From positions 179,417 through 243,416 of the forward strand of contig NZ_JAHBAY010000014.1 of NCBI RefSeq assembly GCF_018499875.1: a stretch of DNA of 64,000 nt, in the 5' to 3' direction. Below are positions 8,814 through 17,522 of the stretch, piece after piece. A program made the translations under genes and the position numbers. Each line of letters opens with the position of its first letter. The stretch's first letter is position 1. This DNA comes from Kineosporia corallincola. GTDB taxonomy: Bacteria > Actinomycetota > Actinomycetes > Actinomycetales > Kineosporiaceae. Under the pieces are notes generated by a model. That model ran no database searches and was not told where the DNA came from. It was given only the letters and a program-made list of their open reading frames with translations.

Positions 8814-9656
8814 ATGACGCCACCGACTACAGCGTCCGATGAGCTGCGTGAACAGGTCCGGGCCGGCTACGCCGCCGCAGCCGTCGCCGTGACCAGCACC
8901 GGTGCTCAGGCCGCTTCTGCCTCGTGCTGCGGCCCGGACGCCGCCGCAGACTCCATGGCCCTCGACGGCTCGTTCGGTGCCGGCCTCTATGCCTCCGACG
9001 AGGTGGAAGGGCTTCCTGCTGAGGCGCTGGCCGCGTCGCTGGGCTGCGGGAACCCGATGGCCGTGGCGTCCCTGAAGGAGGGCGACCGGGTCCTGGATCT
9101 GGGCTCCGGCGGCGGGATCGACGTGCTGCTGTCCGCCCGCCGTGTCGGCCCGACCGGCCGGGCGTACGGGCTCGACATGACCGAGGAGATGCTGGCCCTG
9201 GCCCGCTCCAACGCGGCCAAAGCCGGCGCCATCAATGTCGACTTCCTCAAGGGCCAGATCGAGGCCATCCCGCTGCCCGCGTCCTCGATCAACGTAGTGA
9301 TCAGCAACTGCGTGGTGAACCTGTCCACCGACAAGAGCGCCGTGCTGGCCGAGATGTTCCGGGTCCTGGTACCCGGCGGCCGGATCGGGATCAGCGACGT
9401 GGTGGCCGAGGACCACATCACCCCGGCCGAACGGGCCGAACGAGGCAGCTACGTCGGCTGTATCGCCGGGGCCCTGTCCAAGAGCGAGTACCTCGAGGGC
9501 CTGGCGGCGGCCGGTTTCACCGATGCCGAGGTCGAGTTCACCCACGAGGCTGTCCCCGGTATGCACGGCGCGATCATCCGGGCGATCAAGCGTGCTGACG
9601 CGCCTCAGCTCCTGGCGGTCGTCGGCCAGGACGGCATGCCGGCCAGTTGCTGCTGA
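8814..9656 (+). CDS. arsM: Arsenite S-adenosylmethionine methyltransferase
   Basis: Methylates As(III) with SAM, giving methylated arsenicals; 280 residues, cytosolic. SAM motif LDLGSGGG is at 94-101. The family cysteines are in place: Cys38/39 (ASCC), Cys78 (LGCGNP), Cys166 (ISNCVVN) and Cys216 (YVGCIAG); the last two match the conserved As-binding pair. The protein also ends in a Cys-Cys pair. ATG 8814 follows AGGAG at 8801-8805, eight bases away; the frame is open further upstream but that runs through the operators. First gene of the rightward ars operon, followed after about 95 bases by acr3. Confidence 0.93.
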   Translation: MTPPTTASDELREQVRAGYAAAAVAVTSTGAQAASASCCGPDAAADSMALDGSFGAGLYASDEVEGLPAEALAASLGCGNPMAVASLKEGDRVLDLGSGGGIDVLLSARRVGPTGRAYGLDMTEEMLALARSNAAKAGAINVDFLKGQIEAIPLPASSINVVISNCVVNLSTDKSAVLAEMFRVLVPGGRIGISDVVAEDHITPAERAERGSYVGCIAGALSKSEYLEGLAAAGFTDAEVEFTHEAVPGMHGAIIRAIKRADAPQLLAVVGQDGMPASCC

Positions 9657-9750
9657 GTCCGCTTTCATCGCTGCCATACCCATGCGACGCCGGCGACCGC
9701 TGCGGTCCCGGCGCCGCTGCGGCCCACACGCACAGATCAAGGAATCCGTT

Positions 9751-10854
9751 GTGAGCTCCACTCCCACGTCTGCTCCCGCGCCGGCGGCGCTCGATGAGGC
9801 ACCGGTGACGGCCCGCCTGTCGGTGCTGGACCGGTTCCTGCCGGTCTGGATCCTCGCGGCCATGCTGCTCGGACTGATCCTGGGCCGGGCCGTGCCCGGC
9901 CTGGACGATGCCCTGGACTCGGTCAAGGTCGGCTCAGTCAGCCTGCCGATCGCGGTCGGGCTGCTGCTTATGATGTACCCGGTGCTGGCCAAGGTCCGCT
10001 ACAGCCAGACCGCCGCCGTCACCGGGGACCGCCGCCTGCTGGCCGCCTCACTGGCCTTGAACTGGCTGATCGGCCCCGCGGTGATGTTCGCGCTGGCCTG
10101 GCTCCTGCTGCCCGACCTACCCGAGTACCGCACCGGCCTGATCATCGTGGGCCTGGCCCGGTGCATCGCCATGGTCCTGATCTGGAACGACCTGGCCTGC
10201 GGCGACTCCGAGGCCGCAGCCGTCCTGGTCGCGCTGAACAGTGTCTTCCAGATCGTGGCGTTCGCCGGTCTGGGCTGGTTCTACCTCCAGGTCCTGCCCG
10301 GCTGGCTGGGCCTGTCCACCACCAGCATCACCTTCTCGGTCGGCGCGATCGCCCTGAGCGTCCTGGTTTTTCTCGGCATCCCGCTGCTGGCCGGGTACCT
10401 GACCCGCACGATCGGCGAACGCGCGAAAGGCCGCACCTGGTACGAGACCCGCTTCCTGCCCCGGATCGGGCCGGTCGCCCTGTACGGGCTGCTGTTCACC
10501 ATCGTCATGCTCTTCGCCCTCCAGGGCGACGCGATCACCAGTAAGCCCCTGGACGTCGCCCGGATCGCGCTACCGCTGCTGGCGTACTTCGTGCTCATGT
10601 TCGGCGGCTCCTTCGTCCTCGGCCGCACCCTGGGCCTCGGCTATGCCAAGACCACGACGTTGTCGTTCACCGCGGCGGGCAACAACTTCGAGCTGGCGAT
10701 CGCCGTGGCGATCGGCACCTTCGGCGTCACCAGTGGGCAGGCTCTGGCCGGGGTGGTGGGCCCGCTGATCGAGGTTCCCGTCCTGGTCGCCCTGGTCTAC
10801 GTCGCGCTGTGGCTACGCCGCCGCCACTACCCGCAGGCTCTTCCCACCCCCTGA
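9751..10854 (+). CDS. arsB: Acr3-type arsenite efflux transporter
   Basis: Integral membrane arsenite permease of the BASS/Acr3 family, 367 residues, about ten TM segments. Recognised by LNWLIGPAVMFALAWLLLPD, GLARCIAMVLIWNDLACGD (with the essential Cys of TM4) and FTAAGNNFELAIAVAIGTFG. GTG 9751 is chosen because AAGGA lies at 9739-9743 and the family begins just there. It exports the As(III) produced by ArsC. It sits between arsM and arsC in the same orientation. The symbol arsB is used in its general sense; acr3 would be equally correct. Confidence 0.93.
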   Translation: MSSTPTSAPAPAALDEAPVTARLSVLDRFLPVWILAAMLLGLILGRAVPGLDDALDSVKVGSVSLPIAVGLLLMMYPVLAKVRYSQTAAVTGDRRLLAASLALNWLIGPAVMFALAWLLLPDLPEYRTGLIIVGLARCIAMVLIWNDLACGDSEAAAVLVALNSVFQIVAFAGLGWFYLQVLPGWLGLSTTSITFSVGAIALSVLVFLGIPLLAGYLTRTIGERAKGRTWYETRFLPRIGPVALYGLLFTIVMLFALQGDAITSKPLDVARIALPLLAYFVLMFGGSFVLGRTLGLGYAKTTTLSFTAAGNNFELAIAVAIGTFGVTSGQALAGVVGPLIEVPVLVALVYVALWLRRRHYPQALPTP

Positions 10855-10881
10855 AGCAGCTCCTGAAAGGCAGGCACAACC

Positions 10882-11283
10882 GTGACCAAGGTTCTGTTCG
10901 TCTGCGTCCGCAACGGCGGCAAGTCCCAGATGGCCGCCGCCCTCATGCGCCAGCACGCCGGCCCAGGTATCGAGGTCGACTCCGCCGGCACCGAGCCGGG
11001 CACGAAACTCAACGCCCAGTCCATCGAGGCCCTGGCCGAGGTCGGCGCCGACATGAGTGGCGGCGTACCCAAGGCCCTGACCGAGGACATGGTCGCCGCT
11101 GCCGATCTGGTCGTGGTCCTGGGTAGCGAGGCCCACGTCGAGCCCGTCGCCGGAACCCCGGTGGTCACGTGGGAGACCGACGAACCCTCTGCCCGCGGGA
11201 TCGAGGGCATGGAACGCATGCGCCTGGTCCGCGACGACATCACCACCCGCGTCACCACCCTGCTACGCGAACTCGGCATCTGA
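10882..11283 (+). CDS. arsC: Arsenate reductase, LMW-phosphatase type
   Basis: Reduces arsenate to arsenite; 133 residues with the low-molecular-weight phosphatase fold. The P-loop is [11 protein letters not shown] with nucleophilic Cys8; the usual Arg of the CX5R loop is replaced by Lys14, a variant that seems to recur in actinobacterial relatives. SAGTEPG and the late acidic loop (WETDEPSA) also match. Thiol partner is probably mycothiol/mycoredoxin as in other actinobacterial enzymes (family knowledge, not visible here). GTG 10882 lies 27 bases after acr3. Last gene of the ars operon. Confidence 0.85.
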   Translation: MTKVLFVCVRNGGKSQMAAALMRQHAGPGIEVDSAGTEPGTKLNAQSIEALAEVGADMSGGVPKALTEDMVAAADLVVVLGSEAHVEPVAGTPVVTWETDEPSARGIEGMERMRLVRDDITTRVTTLLRELGI

Positions 11284-11757
11284 GACCACCGCCGACAAAG
11301 TTCGGGGCAAGGGCTTCGGGGCAGGAGCGCCTGACCCGGCCGGCGTTCTGCGGTGTGGCGAAGTGACGATGGGGCGAGCGGTCAGGACTTGCATGCCTGT
11401 CGGGTGATCCGGTGGGCCTGCCGGTGGCCCGTCACGTAGGCCTGCCGGTGAGCCGTCGAGTGGCCCGCCGGGTTGCCCGGATACTGACCTGCTGCCCACA
11501 GGCGGCCGAGGGCGTGGCCGATGACGCGCTGTCCCGCGTCCGACAGCTCTGGTCCAAGGGCGGGTGAGGGCCGGGCCGGTGGGCGTCGGGTGGCACCACG
11601 CGTGGCCCAGAATCTGACGGGTTGTCTTCTGGCGCAATAGGTATCGACGCGAGAGTGCGGTGCGTACCCGCCGCGGTGACTGCTGCCGGCGTCCGTCGTC
11701 GATTCGCTCTCACCGTCGTGCCGCCCGCAGGTGGCACGACGGTGATGGAGGTGCGCC
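11284..11757. other. Intergenic stretch at left edge of conjugative element
   Basis: 474 bases without a convincing gene on either strand. It holds a short run of imperfect 24-base direct repeats (11415-11485). A strong ribosome binding site GGAGG (11747-11751) precedes a GTG at 11758. No integrase, tRNA or clear attachment site was seen, so the true element boundary is unknown. Confidence 0.5.
11415..11485. repeat. Imperfect 24-base tandem direct repeats
   Basis: GGCCTGCCGGTGGCCCGTCA begins at 11415 and GGCCTGCCGGTGAGCCGTCG at 11439, exactly 24 bases apart, with a more diverged third copy from about 11462. Each unit contains the core CCTGCCGGTG. Tandem units upstream of conjugation genes could be binding sites (origin, transfer or regulatory), but nothing shows which. 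Confidence 0.55.
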
Positions 11758-12210
11758 GTGTCCCCAGAAGATCCACCCCGCTCGTCGTCCGATGACGACC
11801 CGTCCCGTCCGGTCCCCGGTGCAGAACGCGGACCGGACGTGGGTCCCGCCGCGGGCTGCGCCGGTCAGCTGGCGCGCGGCGTCCACCGCGGTTCCTGGGC
11901 ACACAGGCCGGTGAGGCGGCGGTGTCGTCTCCGCACGCCCCGGCGGCGGCCGGGCGGGCCGGTGCATCGCGCCGAGCCGGCCGGGGGACACCGGCCGAGG
12001 TGGCAGTGGCGACCGGCCTCCGGGACGGGCCGGCACCGGGCGCGCTCCTGGCCTTCTGCCGGGCGCCGTGCGTGCGCCCGGCGCCGGCCAGTGGTGACCC
12101 GTGGGGACGGTCGGCGGGTCAGCGGGCGGGGTCACGGCCGGGGTCACGGATGTGACCTGCCTGCCGCGACGGTGACCGGTCACGGTGGACAGGCGACCTG
12201 GTGCCGCCGG
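11758..12210 (+). CDS. Hypothetical leader reading frame upstream of pilin-like gene
   Basis: A GTG at 11758 with an ideal GGAGG six bases away opens a frame that runs without a stop into the pilin-like gene (to 12798). The first 45 or so codons (MSPEDPPRSSSDDDPSRPVP onward) look coding, but after about 11890 the amino-acid composition becomes Arg/Pro-rich and the better third-position GC moves to the +1 frame (ending at 12155). So either this is a separate disordered protein with a frameshift, or the frame is open by GC bias alone. No domain recognised. Confidence 0.3.
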
Positions 12211-12798
12211 GTGACCCGTTACTCGTGCCTGGGGTTCGTCATGTTCCTGGCCTTCGTCGGGGCGGGGGTCGTCCTGGTGGCCCTGCTGGAGTTCGCCGGG
12301 GCGAGGGCCCAGCGCTGCACGGCCCCGGGGAGCGTGGACCTGGCCCGGGTCGCCGCGCCGGTGGGTCAACCGGACGTGAGCCTGGCGGTGACCAGGGGCG
12401 TCGGGCAGATGACCGTCGCGCACGTGACCCCTGCACGGTCCCTGCCGGTGAACCTGGACGAGGGCACCGGGACCGGCCGACCGCTGGCGGTGATGCAGGG
12501 GACAGCCCCTACGGCGCTGGTGCGCAGGGCCTCGGTTCAGGAGCCGTTCGAGGACCCGGGTCAGGCCGACTCGCTGCCGCGAGTGGTCAACAACGCGACG
12601 AACTGGCTGCGGGCCATGGCCGGGGTTGTGGGCGTGCTGATGCTGACCGTGGCCGGGTTCATGGGGTTGTTCGCGCGCGAGCCGGCGGACATGGACCGGG
12701 CCAGACGGGCGGCCGGGGCGAGCGCGCTGGGATTCCTGGTGACCATGCTGGCGCCGCAGATCGTGGACATCCTGCGGTCCCTGGCCGGGGTCGGCTGA
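12211..12798 (+). CDS. Small two-TM conjugation protein (TrbC/VirB2 pilin-like)
   Basis: Protein of about 195 residues from GTG 12211. It starts with a signal-like hydrophobic segment (FVMFLAFVGAGVVLVALLEF followed by AGARAQRC) and ends with a pair of hydrophobic segments (MAGVVGVLMLTVAGFMGLFA and ASALGFLVTMLAPQIVDILR) split by a short charged loop (REPADMDRARRAA). That helical hairpin after a signal peptide is the layout of VirB2/TrbC pilins. Its TGA overlaps the ATG of the VirB6-like gene (TGATG at 12796-12800), implying coupled translation. Start uncertain (12241 ATG also possible). Confidence 0.55.
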   Translation: MTRYSCLGFVMFLAFVGAGVVLVALLEFAGARAQRCTAPGSVDLARVAAPVGQPDVSLAVTRGVGQMTVAHVTPARSLPVNLDEGTGTGRPLAVMQGTAPTALVRRASVQEPFEDPGQADSLPRVVNNATNWLRAMAGVVGVLMLTVAGFMGLFAREPADMDRARRAAGASALGFLVTMLAPQIVDILRSLAGVG

Positions 12799-14486
12799 TG
12801 GTCGACTGGGTGGTCGGGGGGATCCTCGAGGAGTTCGCCGGGCTGCTGGTCGAGCCGCTGACGAAGTTGCTGGCCCTGGTCAGCGATCTGGTGCTGCGGC
12901 TTCCGGAGGTGACGGGGCAGCGGCCGGTGCTGGAGCTGGTGGCGCGCTCGCTGCGGGTGGTCCAGGTCGGGTACGTGGTGCTGGTGGCCGTCGCGGGGCT
13001 GGTCGCGATGACCCACGGCAGCGTGCAGGCGGCGTACTCGGTGCGGGAGCTGTGGCCGCGGCTGGTGCTGGGGTTCGTCGCGGCGCACCTGTCGACCTGG
13101 GTGGTGGAGCAGTTCGTCACCGCGGGCAATGCGCTGGTGGTGGCGCTGGCACCCTCGGGGGAGCAGGCGCTGTCGGAGCTGGACACCTCCGAGGCCCTGT
13201 CACGGCAGGTGGACCAGCATCCGGAGATGCTGCTGGTGCTGTTGGCCGTGCAGGTCGTGATCGTCGTCCTGCTGGTGGTTCTGGTGGTCAGCTGGGGGAT
13301 GCGGTTCCTGGGCCTGTGCCTGGCGGCCGGGCTGGGGCCGCTGGCCCTGGCCTGTCACGGGCTGCCGTGGCTGGAGCAGGTGGCGCTCGCCTGGTGGCGG
13401 TATCTGATGGCGATGGTGGTCACGGTGGTGGGCCAGTCGGTGGCCTTGCAGGTGGGCCTTCAGATGCTGCTGGTGCCGGACGCGGACCTGTCCGGGGCCG
13501 GTGACCTCGACCGCAGCGACGTCCTGACGAACATGATCCTGGTGCTGTGCCTGCTGATCGGCGTGGTGCGGGTGCCCTCGCTGGTGCGCCGGTTCCTGCC
13601 CAGCGCGGGCGGCAACCGTTCCGGCCCGCTCAGCACGGTCGCCCGGTACGTCCTGGTGAACCAGGTCGTGGGGAGCTGGCGCCGGCCGGTCACCATGATC
13701 GCCCGCTGGAACCGCACCCGTCGCGCCCAGCATCTCGCCGCCACGGCACTTTCCTCCTCGACGATCGGAAAAGGTGTGCACGCGAAGAAACTTGCCTCGT
13801 TCCGCCGTACCTCCGGCGGCACCGGTGCCGCCGGTGCGAGCGGTCAGCAGAAGCCGTGGATGACCCGCCGTGTGAGCGCGCCGGGCAGTCCGAACACATC
13901 GAACCGGGTGAAAACTCCTGCCGGGCAGGGTGTCACGGTGCGGGGCCCGGCCGTGGCGGGACGCTCGAGGGCTCGTCAGGCGCGTGAGCAGTTCCGGGCC
14001 GCCCGGCTGCGGCGCGGCCAGGAACTGGCTCGCCAGCGCCTGGACCAGGCCCGTCGCCGCTCCCGTCTGGCCGGGCGCACGGTGGCGCAGGAATCGGCCC
14101 GTCCCGCCCGGATCGCCGGCATCCGCCCGGCACGGTACCGGCCGGCGTCGCCCGCCCATCAGGATCCGCCGGCCCGGCGGACTCAGCAGGCCAGGCCGTT
14201 TCGGACGGCCGGTGACGCAACGCCTGTGCGTAGGAGGCCGGCGGGCCAAGAGGCGAAAACGCAGCGCAGGAGCGCTGATCGGGACACCGGCCTGCCGGCC
14301 GCGCGCAGCCGCGGCCGGGCGCCTGCCCCGTCATCGCGATCCACTCCTCGATCCGTCCCGCGTCGTGACCCTCGCACCGGTGTCCCGGGCAGGACACCCG
14401 AGCCGCGTCCCACGGACGTTCCCGGCGCCACGCCGCCCCGGCGCGCACCGCGCCGGGGCCCGCAGGAGCCCGGCACGCCGAACTGA
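12798..14486 (+). CDS. TrbL/VirB6-like conjugal transfer membrane protein
   Basis: Polytopic membrane protein of 562 residues. The N-terminal 320 residues carry about six hydrophobic segments, including VVIVVLLVVLVVSWGMRFLG and LGPLALACHGLPWLEQVALA, a pattern typical of TrbL/VirB6 inner-membrane channel components in actinobacterial T4SS. The C-terminal 240 residues are Arg/Pro/Ala-rich and disordered, probably cytosolic. ATG 12798 overlaps the stop of the upstream gene. Followed after 60 bases by the VirB4-type ATPase. The family is inferred from topology and context more than from a sharp motif. Confidence 0.7.
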   Translation: MVDWVVGGILEEFAGLLVEPLTKLLALVSDLVLRLPEVTGQRPVLELVARSLRVVQVGYVVLVAVAGLVAMTHGSVQAAYSVRELWPRLVLGFVAAHLSTWVVEQFVTAGNALVVALAPSGEQALSELDTSEALSRQVDQHPEMLLVLLAVQVVIVVLLVVLVVSWGMRFLGLCLAAGLGPLALACHGLPWLEQVALAWWRYLMAMVVTVVGQSVALQVGLQMLLVPDADLSGAGDLDRSDVLTNMILVLCLLIGVVRVPSLVRRFLPSAGGNRSGPLSTVARYVLVNQVVGSWRRPVTMIARWNRTRRAQHLAATALSSSTIGKGVHAKKLASFRRTSGGTGAAGASGQQKPWMTRRVSAPGSPNTSNRVKTPAGQGVTVRGPAVAGRSRARQAREQFRAARLRRGQELARQRLDQARRRSRLAGRTVAQESARPARIAGIRPARYRPASPAHQDPPARRTQQARPFRTAGDATPVRRRPAGQEAKTQRRSADRDTGLPAARSRGRAPAPSSRSTPRSVPRRDPRTGVPGRTPEPRPTDVPGATPPRRAPRRGPQEPGTPN

Positions 14487-14546
14487 TGACCCACCCGGCC
14501 GAAGCGCCGCGGGCAGACCATCCGATCAGGGAGCGCAGATCCCACC

Positions 14547-17522
14547 ATGACCATGCCCTCCGACACCGAACCGCCCGTCCGGGCCAGGATTCCCGCCGAC
14601 CTGGACACCCCCGACCCGGTCTTCGCCGGGCTGAGTATGCGCCAGGTGACGGTGGTCGCGGTGTTCGCCGTCCCGGTCTACGTGGCCTGGAAAACGCTGC
14701 TGGGACAGGTGTCCGGGCCGGTGCTGCTGACGTTCACCGTCCCGGTCCTGGCCGCCGGGGTCGCGGTGGCCCTGGCCCGCCGCGACGGCATCAGCCTGGA
14801 TCGCTGGCTGGTCGCGGCGCTCGCCCACCGCCTCTCGCCCCGCCGCCTGAGCCTCGCCCTCGACCTCACCCCACCACCGGCGTCCGGCAAGTCCACGGCG
14901 AGGCAGATGTTTTCAGGGGCGCCGGTCGCGGCGATCACCGAGGACGGGGTGATCGTGCACCCCGACGGTCGGCATGTGGCGGTGCTGGCGGTCACCACGA
15001 TCCCGAACGCCCTGAGCACCAACACCGACGACGCCGTCCTGGCCGCCGGGACGGCCCGCTGGCTCAACGGCCTGTCCGGGCCGGTGCAGATCCTCCTCCA
15101 GAACCGGCCGACCGACCTGGCCGCCCACGCCGTCGGTATCGGTGAGCAGGCGCTCGCCCTGCCCCACCCGGACCTGGCCGGGATCGCCCTGGACCACGCC
15201 GAGTTCCTGCTCGACATCCACGAATCCGACCGGCCCCTGCAACGCCAGGCGCTGATCGTCTGTAGCGGGGGAGCGGCCTCCGGCGCGGAGAACCTGTTCG
15301 CCGTCCTCACCCGGAAACGGCGCACCCGCACACGTCATTCAACCGAACCCACCAGGGGACGACGAACCGCGCCCGCCGCCGGGCCCCGGGTCTCGGCCCG
15401 CGCCGCCGCCGAGGCGATCACCCGGGCCCTGCGCACCGCCACCGACATCGAGAGCCTCGGCGTGCGGGCACATCTGCTCGACGGCGCGCAGGTCCGCGCC
15501 CTGCTGCACCGCACCTGGAACCCGATCGCCCTGGACGACGACGAGAACCGGCCGGAACACGAGTCCTGGCAGGAGAGTCAGGTCGACCTACCGGTGGGCC
15601 TGCTGGAGGCCGGCCCGGACCACGTGCACCGCACCTCGCCCTGGAGTGGGCCGCTCTGGTCGGCGAGCGTCGCGGTCACCGGCTACCCGGACGAGGTCGG
15701 CATGGCGTGGATCGAGCCGCTGACGTCCTGGCCCGGGGTGATCGACGTGGCTCTGCACGTGAGCCCGATGTCCGCGCCGGCGGCCGCGAGCCGGATCCGC
15801 CGGCGCCGCATCCGCGCCGAGTCGGCCCGGCGCCTGGCCGCCGACCGGGGAAGCCTGGACGACCCGCTGCTGGAGGCCGTCACCCAGGACGCCGGCGACC
15901 TGGCCGACAAGATCGCCCGCGGCGCTTCCCGGCTGTTCACCACCACCCTCACCGTCACCGTCCACGCGCCGACCCGGACGGCTCTGGGCGCGGCGGTGGC
16001 GGACCTGCGGGCCCACGCCGCGTCCCTGCTGCTGGAGACCCACGTGATGACCTGGCGCCAGCGCGAGGGATGGATCTCCAGCCTGCCCATCGGCGCCGGA
16101 TCCACCGCAGCGCAACGGATCATGGACACCGATGCGCTCGCCGCGGCCTGCCCGCTGGCCGCCCCCGACGTGCCCGCGTCCCTGCCGTGCGACACCGGGG
16201 GCCGCGACATTGGCGTGCTGACGGGGCTGAACCTGGTCACCGGTGGGGTGGTCACCTCGGACCGGTGGGCGCTGGACAACCACAATCAGATCGTCCTGGC
16301 CCGTTCCGGTGCCGGGAAGTCCTATGCGGCCAAGACCACGATCCTGCGTGAGCTGTACACCGGGACCCGGGTGTGCGTCATCGATCCTGAACGCGAATAC
16401 CTCGAACTGGCGCGGCAGATCGGCGGGACGGTGATCGAGCTGGGTGCGCCCGGAGTGCGGGTCAACCCGATGAGCCTGCCCGCCGGGGATCCCGACGCCT
16501 TCACCCGCCGCTGCCTGGCCCTGCACAGCCTCATTGACGTCATGCTCACCGAGACCCTCGATCCGACGGCGAGAACCGTGCTGGACCGGGCGATCATCGC
16601 CACCTACGCCCGGGCCGGGATCACCGCCGACCCGGCCACCTGGCAGCGCCCGGCTCCCCGCCTGCATGACCTCGTGACGGCGGTCGGCGCAGGCTGTGAG
16701 GCCGGGAAGGATGATGAATCATCACGCGCCGCAGCCACTCTCCGGGACCGGCTGATGCCCTGGGTCGGCGGATCCTTCCGTGGCCTGTTCGACGCCCCCG
16801 GTGCCGTCGACACGCTTGACCCGCAGGGGGAGGGCGGGCACCTGGTGGTCTGGTCGACCCGGCTGCTGCCCGAGGAGCTGCGCCCCGTCGGCATGATGCT
16901 GGCCGTCGACGCGATCTGGCGCTCGATCGACCGGCAGAGTTCCACCGGCGAAGACCGTCCGGCGTCAGAACTGATGGTGGACGACGAGGAGGTGCGCCCC
17001 ACCCCACGCCCGGTGGCGCGCCAGGACCGGCATCCGGGCGTGCGGCCCGGCACGGTGCGGCAACTGGTGGTCGTGGACGAGGCGTCGCTGCTGCTGGCGG
17101 AACCAGCCGGCGCGGCGTTTCTGGCCCGGCTGGCCAAGCGCTCCCGCAAGCGCACGGCCGGGCTGGTCCTGATCACCACCGACGTCGCCGACCTGCTGAA
17201 CACCGAGCTGGGGGAGGTGGTCCTGGCGAACTGCGCCAGCGTGCTCCTGCTGCGCCAGGCGCCGCAGGCCATCGACCGGCTGGTGCGGGCCTGTGCGCTC
17301 AGCCCCGGCGAGGCCGGTTTCCTGCTGACCGCGCGCCGCGGGCAGGGACTGCTGCTGGCGCAGGCGCGGGTGCCCGTCGACATCGTCGCCTCGCCCCGCG
17401 AGCACCCCATCGCCGCCGCCCCACCCGACCCGATCACCCGGCCTCCGGCCCCGTCATCGGCCCCGTCATCGGCCCGGTCATCGGCCCGGCAGCGCGCCGG
17501 CCGGGTGGGGGAGCGAGGGTGA
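14547..17522 (+). CDS. VirB4-type T4SS ATPase with N-terminal PrgI domain
   Basis: Conjugation motor ATPase of 991 residues. A PrgI-like N-terminus (about residues 15-90) has two hydrophobic segments (MRQVTVVAVFAVPVYVAWKT and VLLTFTVPVLAAGVAVALA). The VirB4 core follows, with Walker A ARSGAGKS (Lys about 591) and Walker B QLVVVDEASLLL (about 840), then LLTARRGQGLLLAQ near the end. The PrgI-VirB4 fusion is usual in Gram-positive T4SS. Its TGA overlaps the GTG of the coupling-protein gene (GTGA at 17519-17522). It should drive substrate or pilin movement at the inner membrane. Confidence 0.88.
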   Translation: MTMPSDTEPPVRARIPADLDTPDPVFAGLSMRQVTVVAVFAVPVYVAWKTLLGQVSGPVLLTFTVPVLAAGVAVALARRDGISLDRWLVAALAHRLSPRRLSLALDLTPPPASGKSTARQMFSGAPVAAITEDGVIVHPDGRHVAVLAVTTIPNALSTNTDDAVLAAGTARWLNGLSGPVQILLQNRPTDLAAHAVGIGEQALALPHPDLAGIALDHAEFLLDIHESDRPLQRQALIVCSGGAASGAENLFAVLTRKRRTRTRHSTEPTRGRRTAPAAGPRVSARAAAEAITRALRTATDIESLGVRAHLLDGAQVRALLHRTWNPIALDDDENRPEHESWQESQVDLPVGLLEAGPDHVHRTSPWSGPLWSASVAVTGYPDEVGMAWIEPLTSWPGVIDVALHVSPMSAPAAASRIRRRRIRAESARRLAADRGSLDDPLLEAVTQDAGDLADKIARGASRLFTTTLTVTVHAPTRTALGAAVADLRAHAASLLLETHVMTWRQREGWISSLPIGAGSTAAQRIMDTDALAAACPLAAPDVPASLPCDTGGRDIGVLTGLNLVTGGVVTSDRWALDNHNQIVLARSGAGKSYAAKTTILRELYTGTRVCVIDPEREYLELARQIGGTVIELGAPGVRVNPMSLPAGDPDAFTRRCLALHSLIDVMLTETLDPTARTVLDRAIIATYARAGITADPATWQRPAPRLHDLVTAVGAGCEAGKDDESSRAAATLRDRLMPWVGGSFRGLFDAPGAVDTLDPQGEGGHLVVWSTRLLPEELRPVGMMLAVDAIWRSIDRQSSTGEDRPASELMVDDEEVRPTPRPVARQDRHPGVRPGTVRQLVVVDEASLLLAEPAGAAFLARLAKRSRKRTAGLVLITTDVADLLNTELGEVVLANCASVLLLRQAPQAIDRLVRACALSPGEAGFLLTARRGQGLLLAQARVPVDIVASPREHPIAAAPPDPITRPPAPSSAPSSARSSARQRAGRVGERG

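Noticed and set aside
11710..12423. Minus-strand frame across the start of the transfer operon
   Set aside because: Low-complexity Arg/Pro/Gly product, no start signal, and contrary to operon direction.
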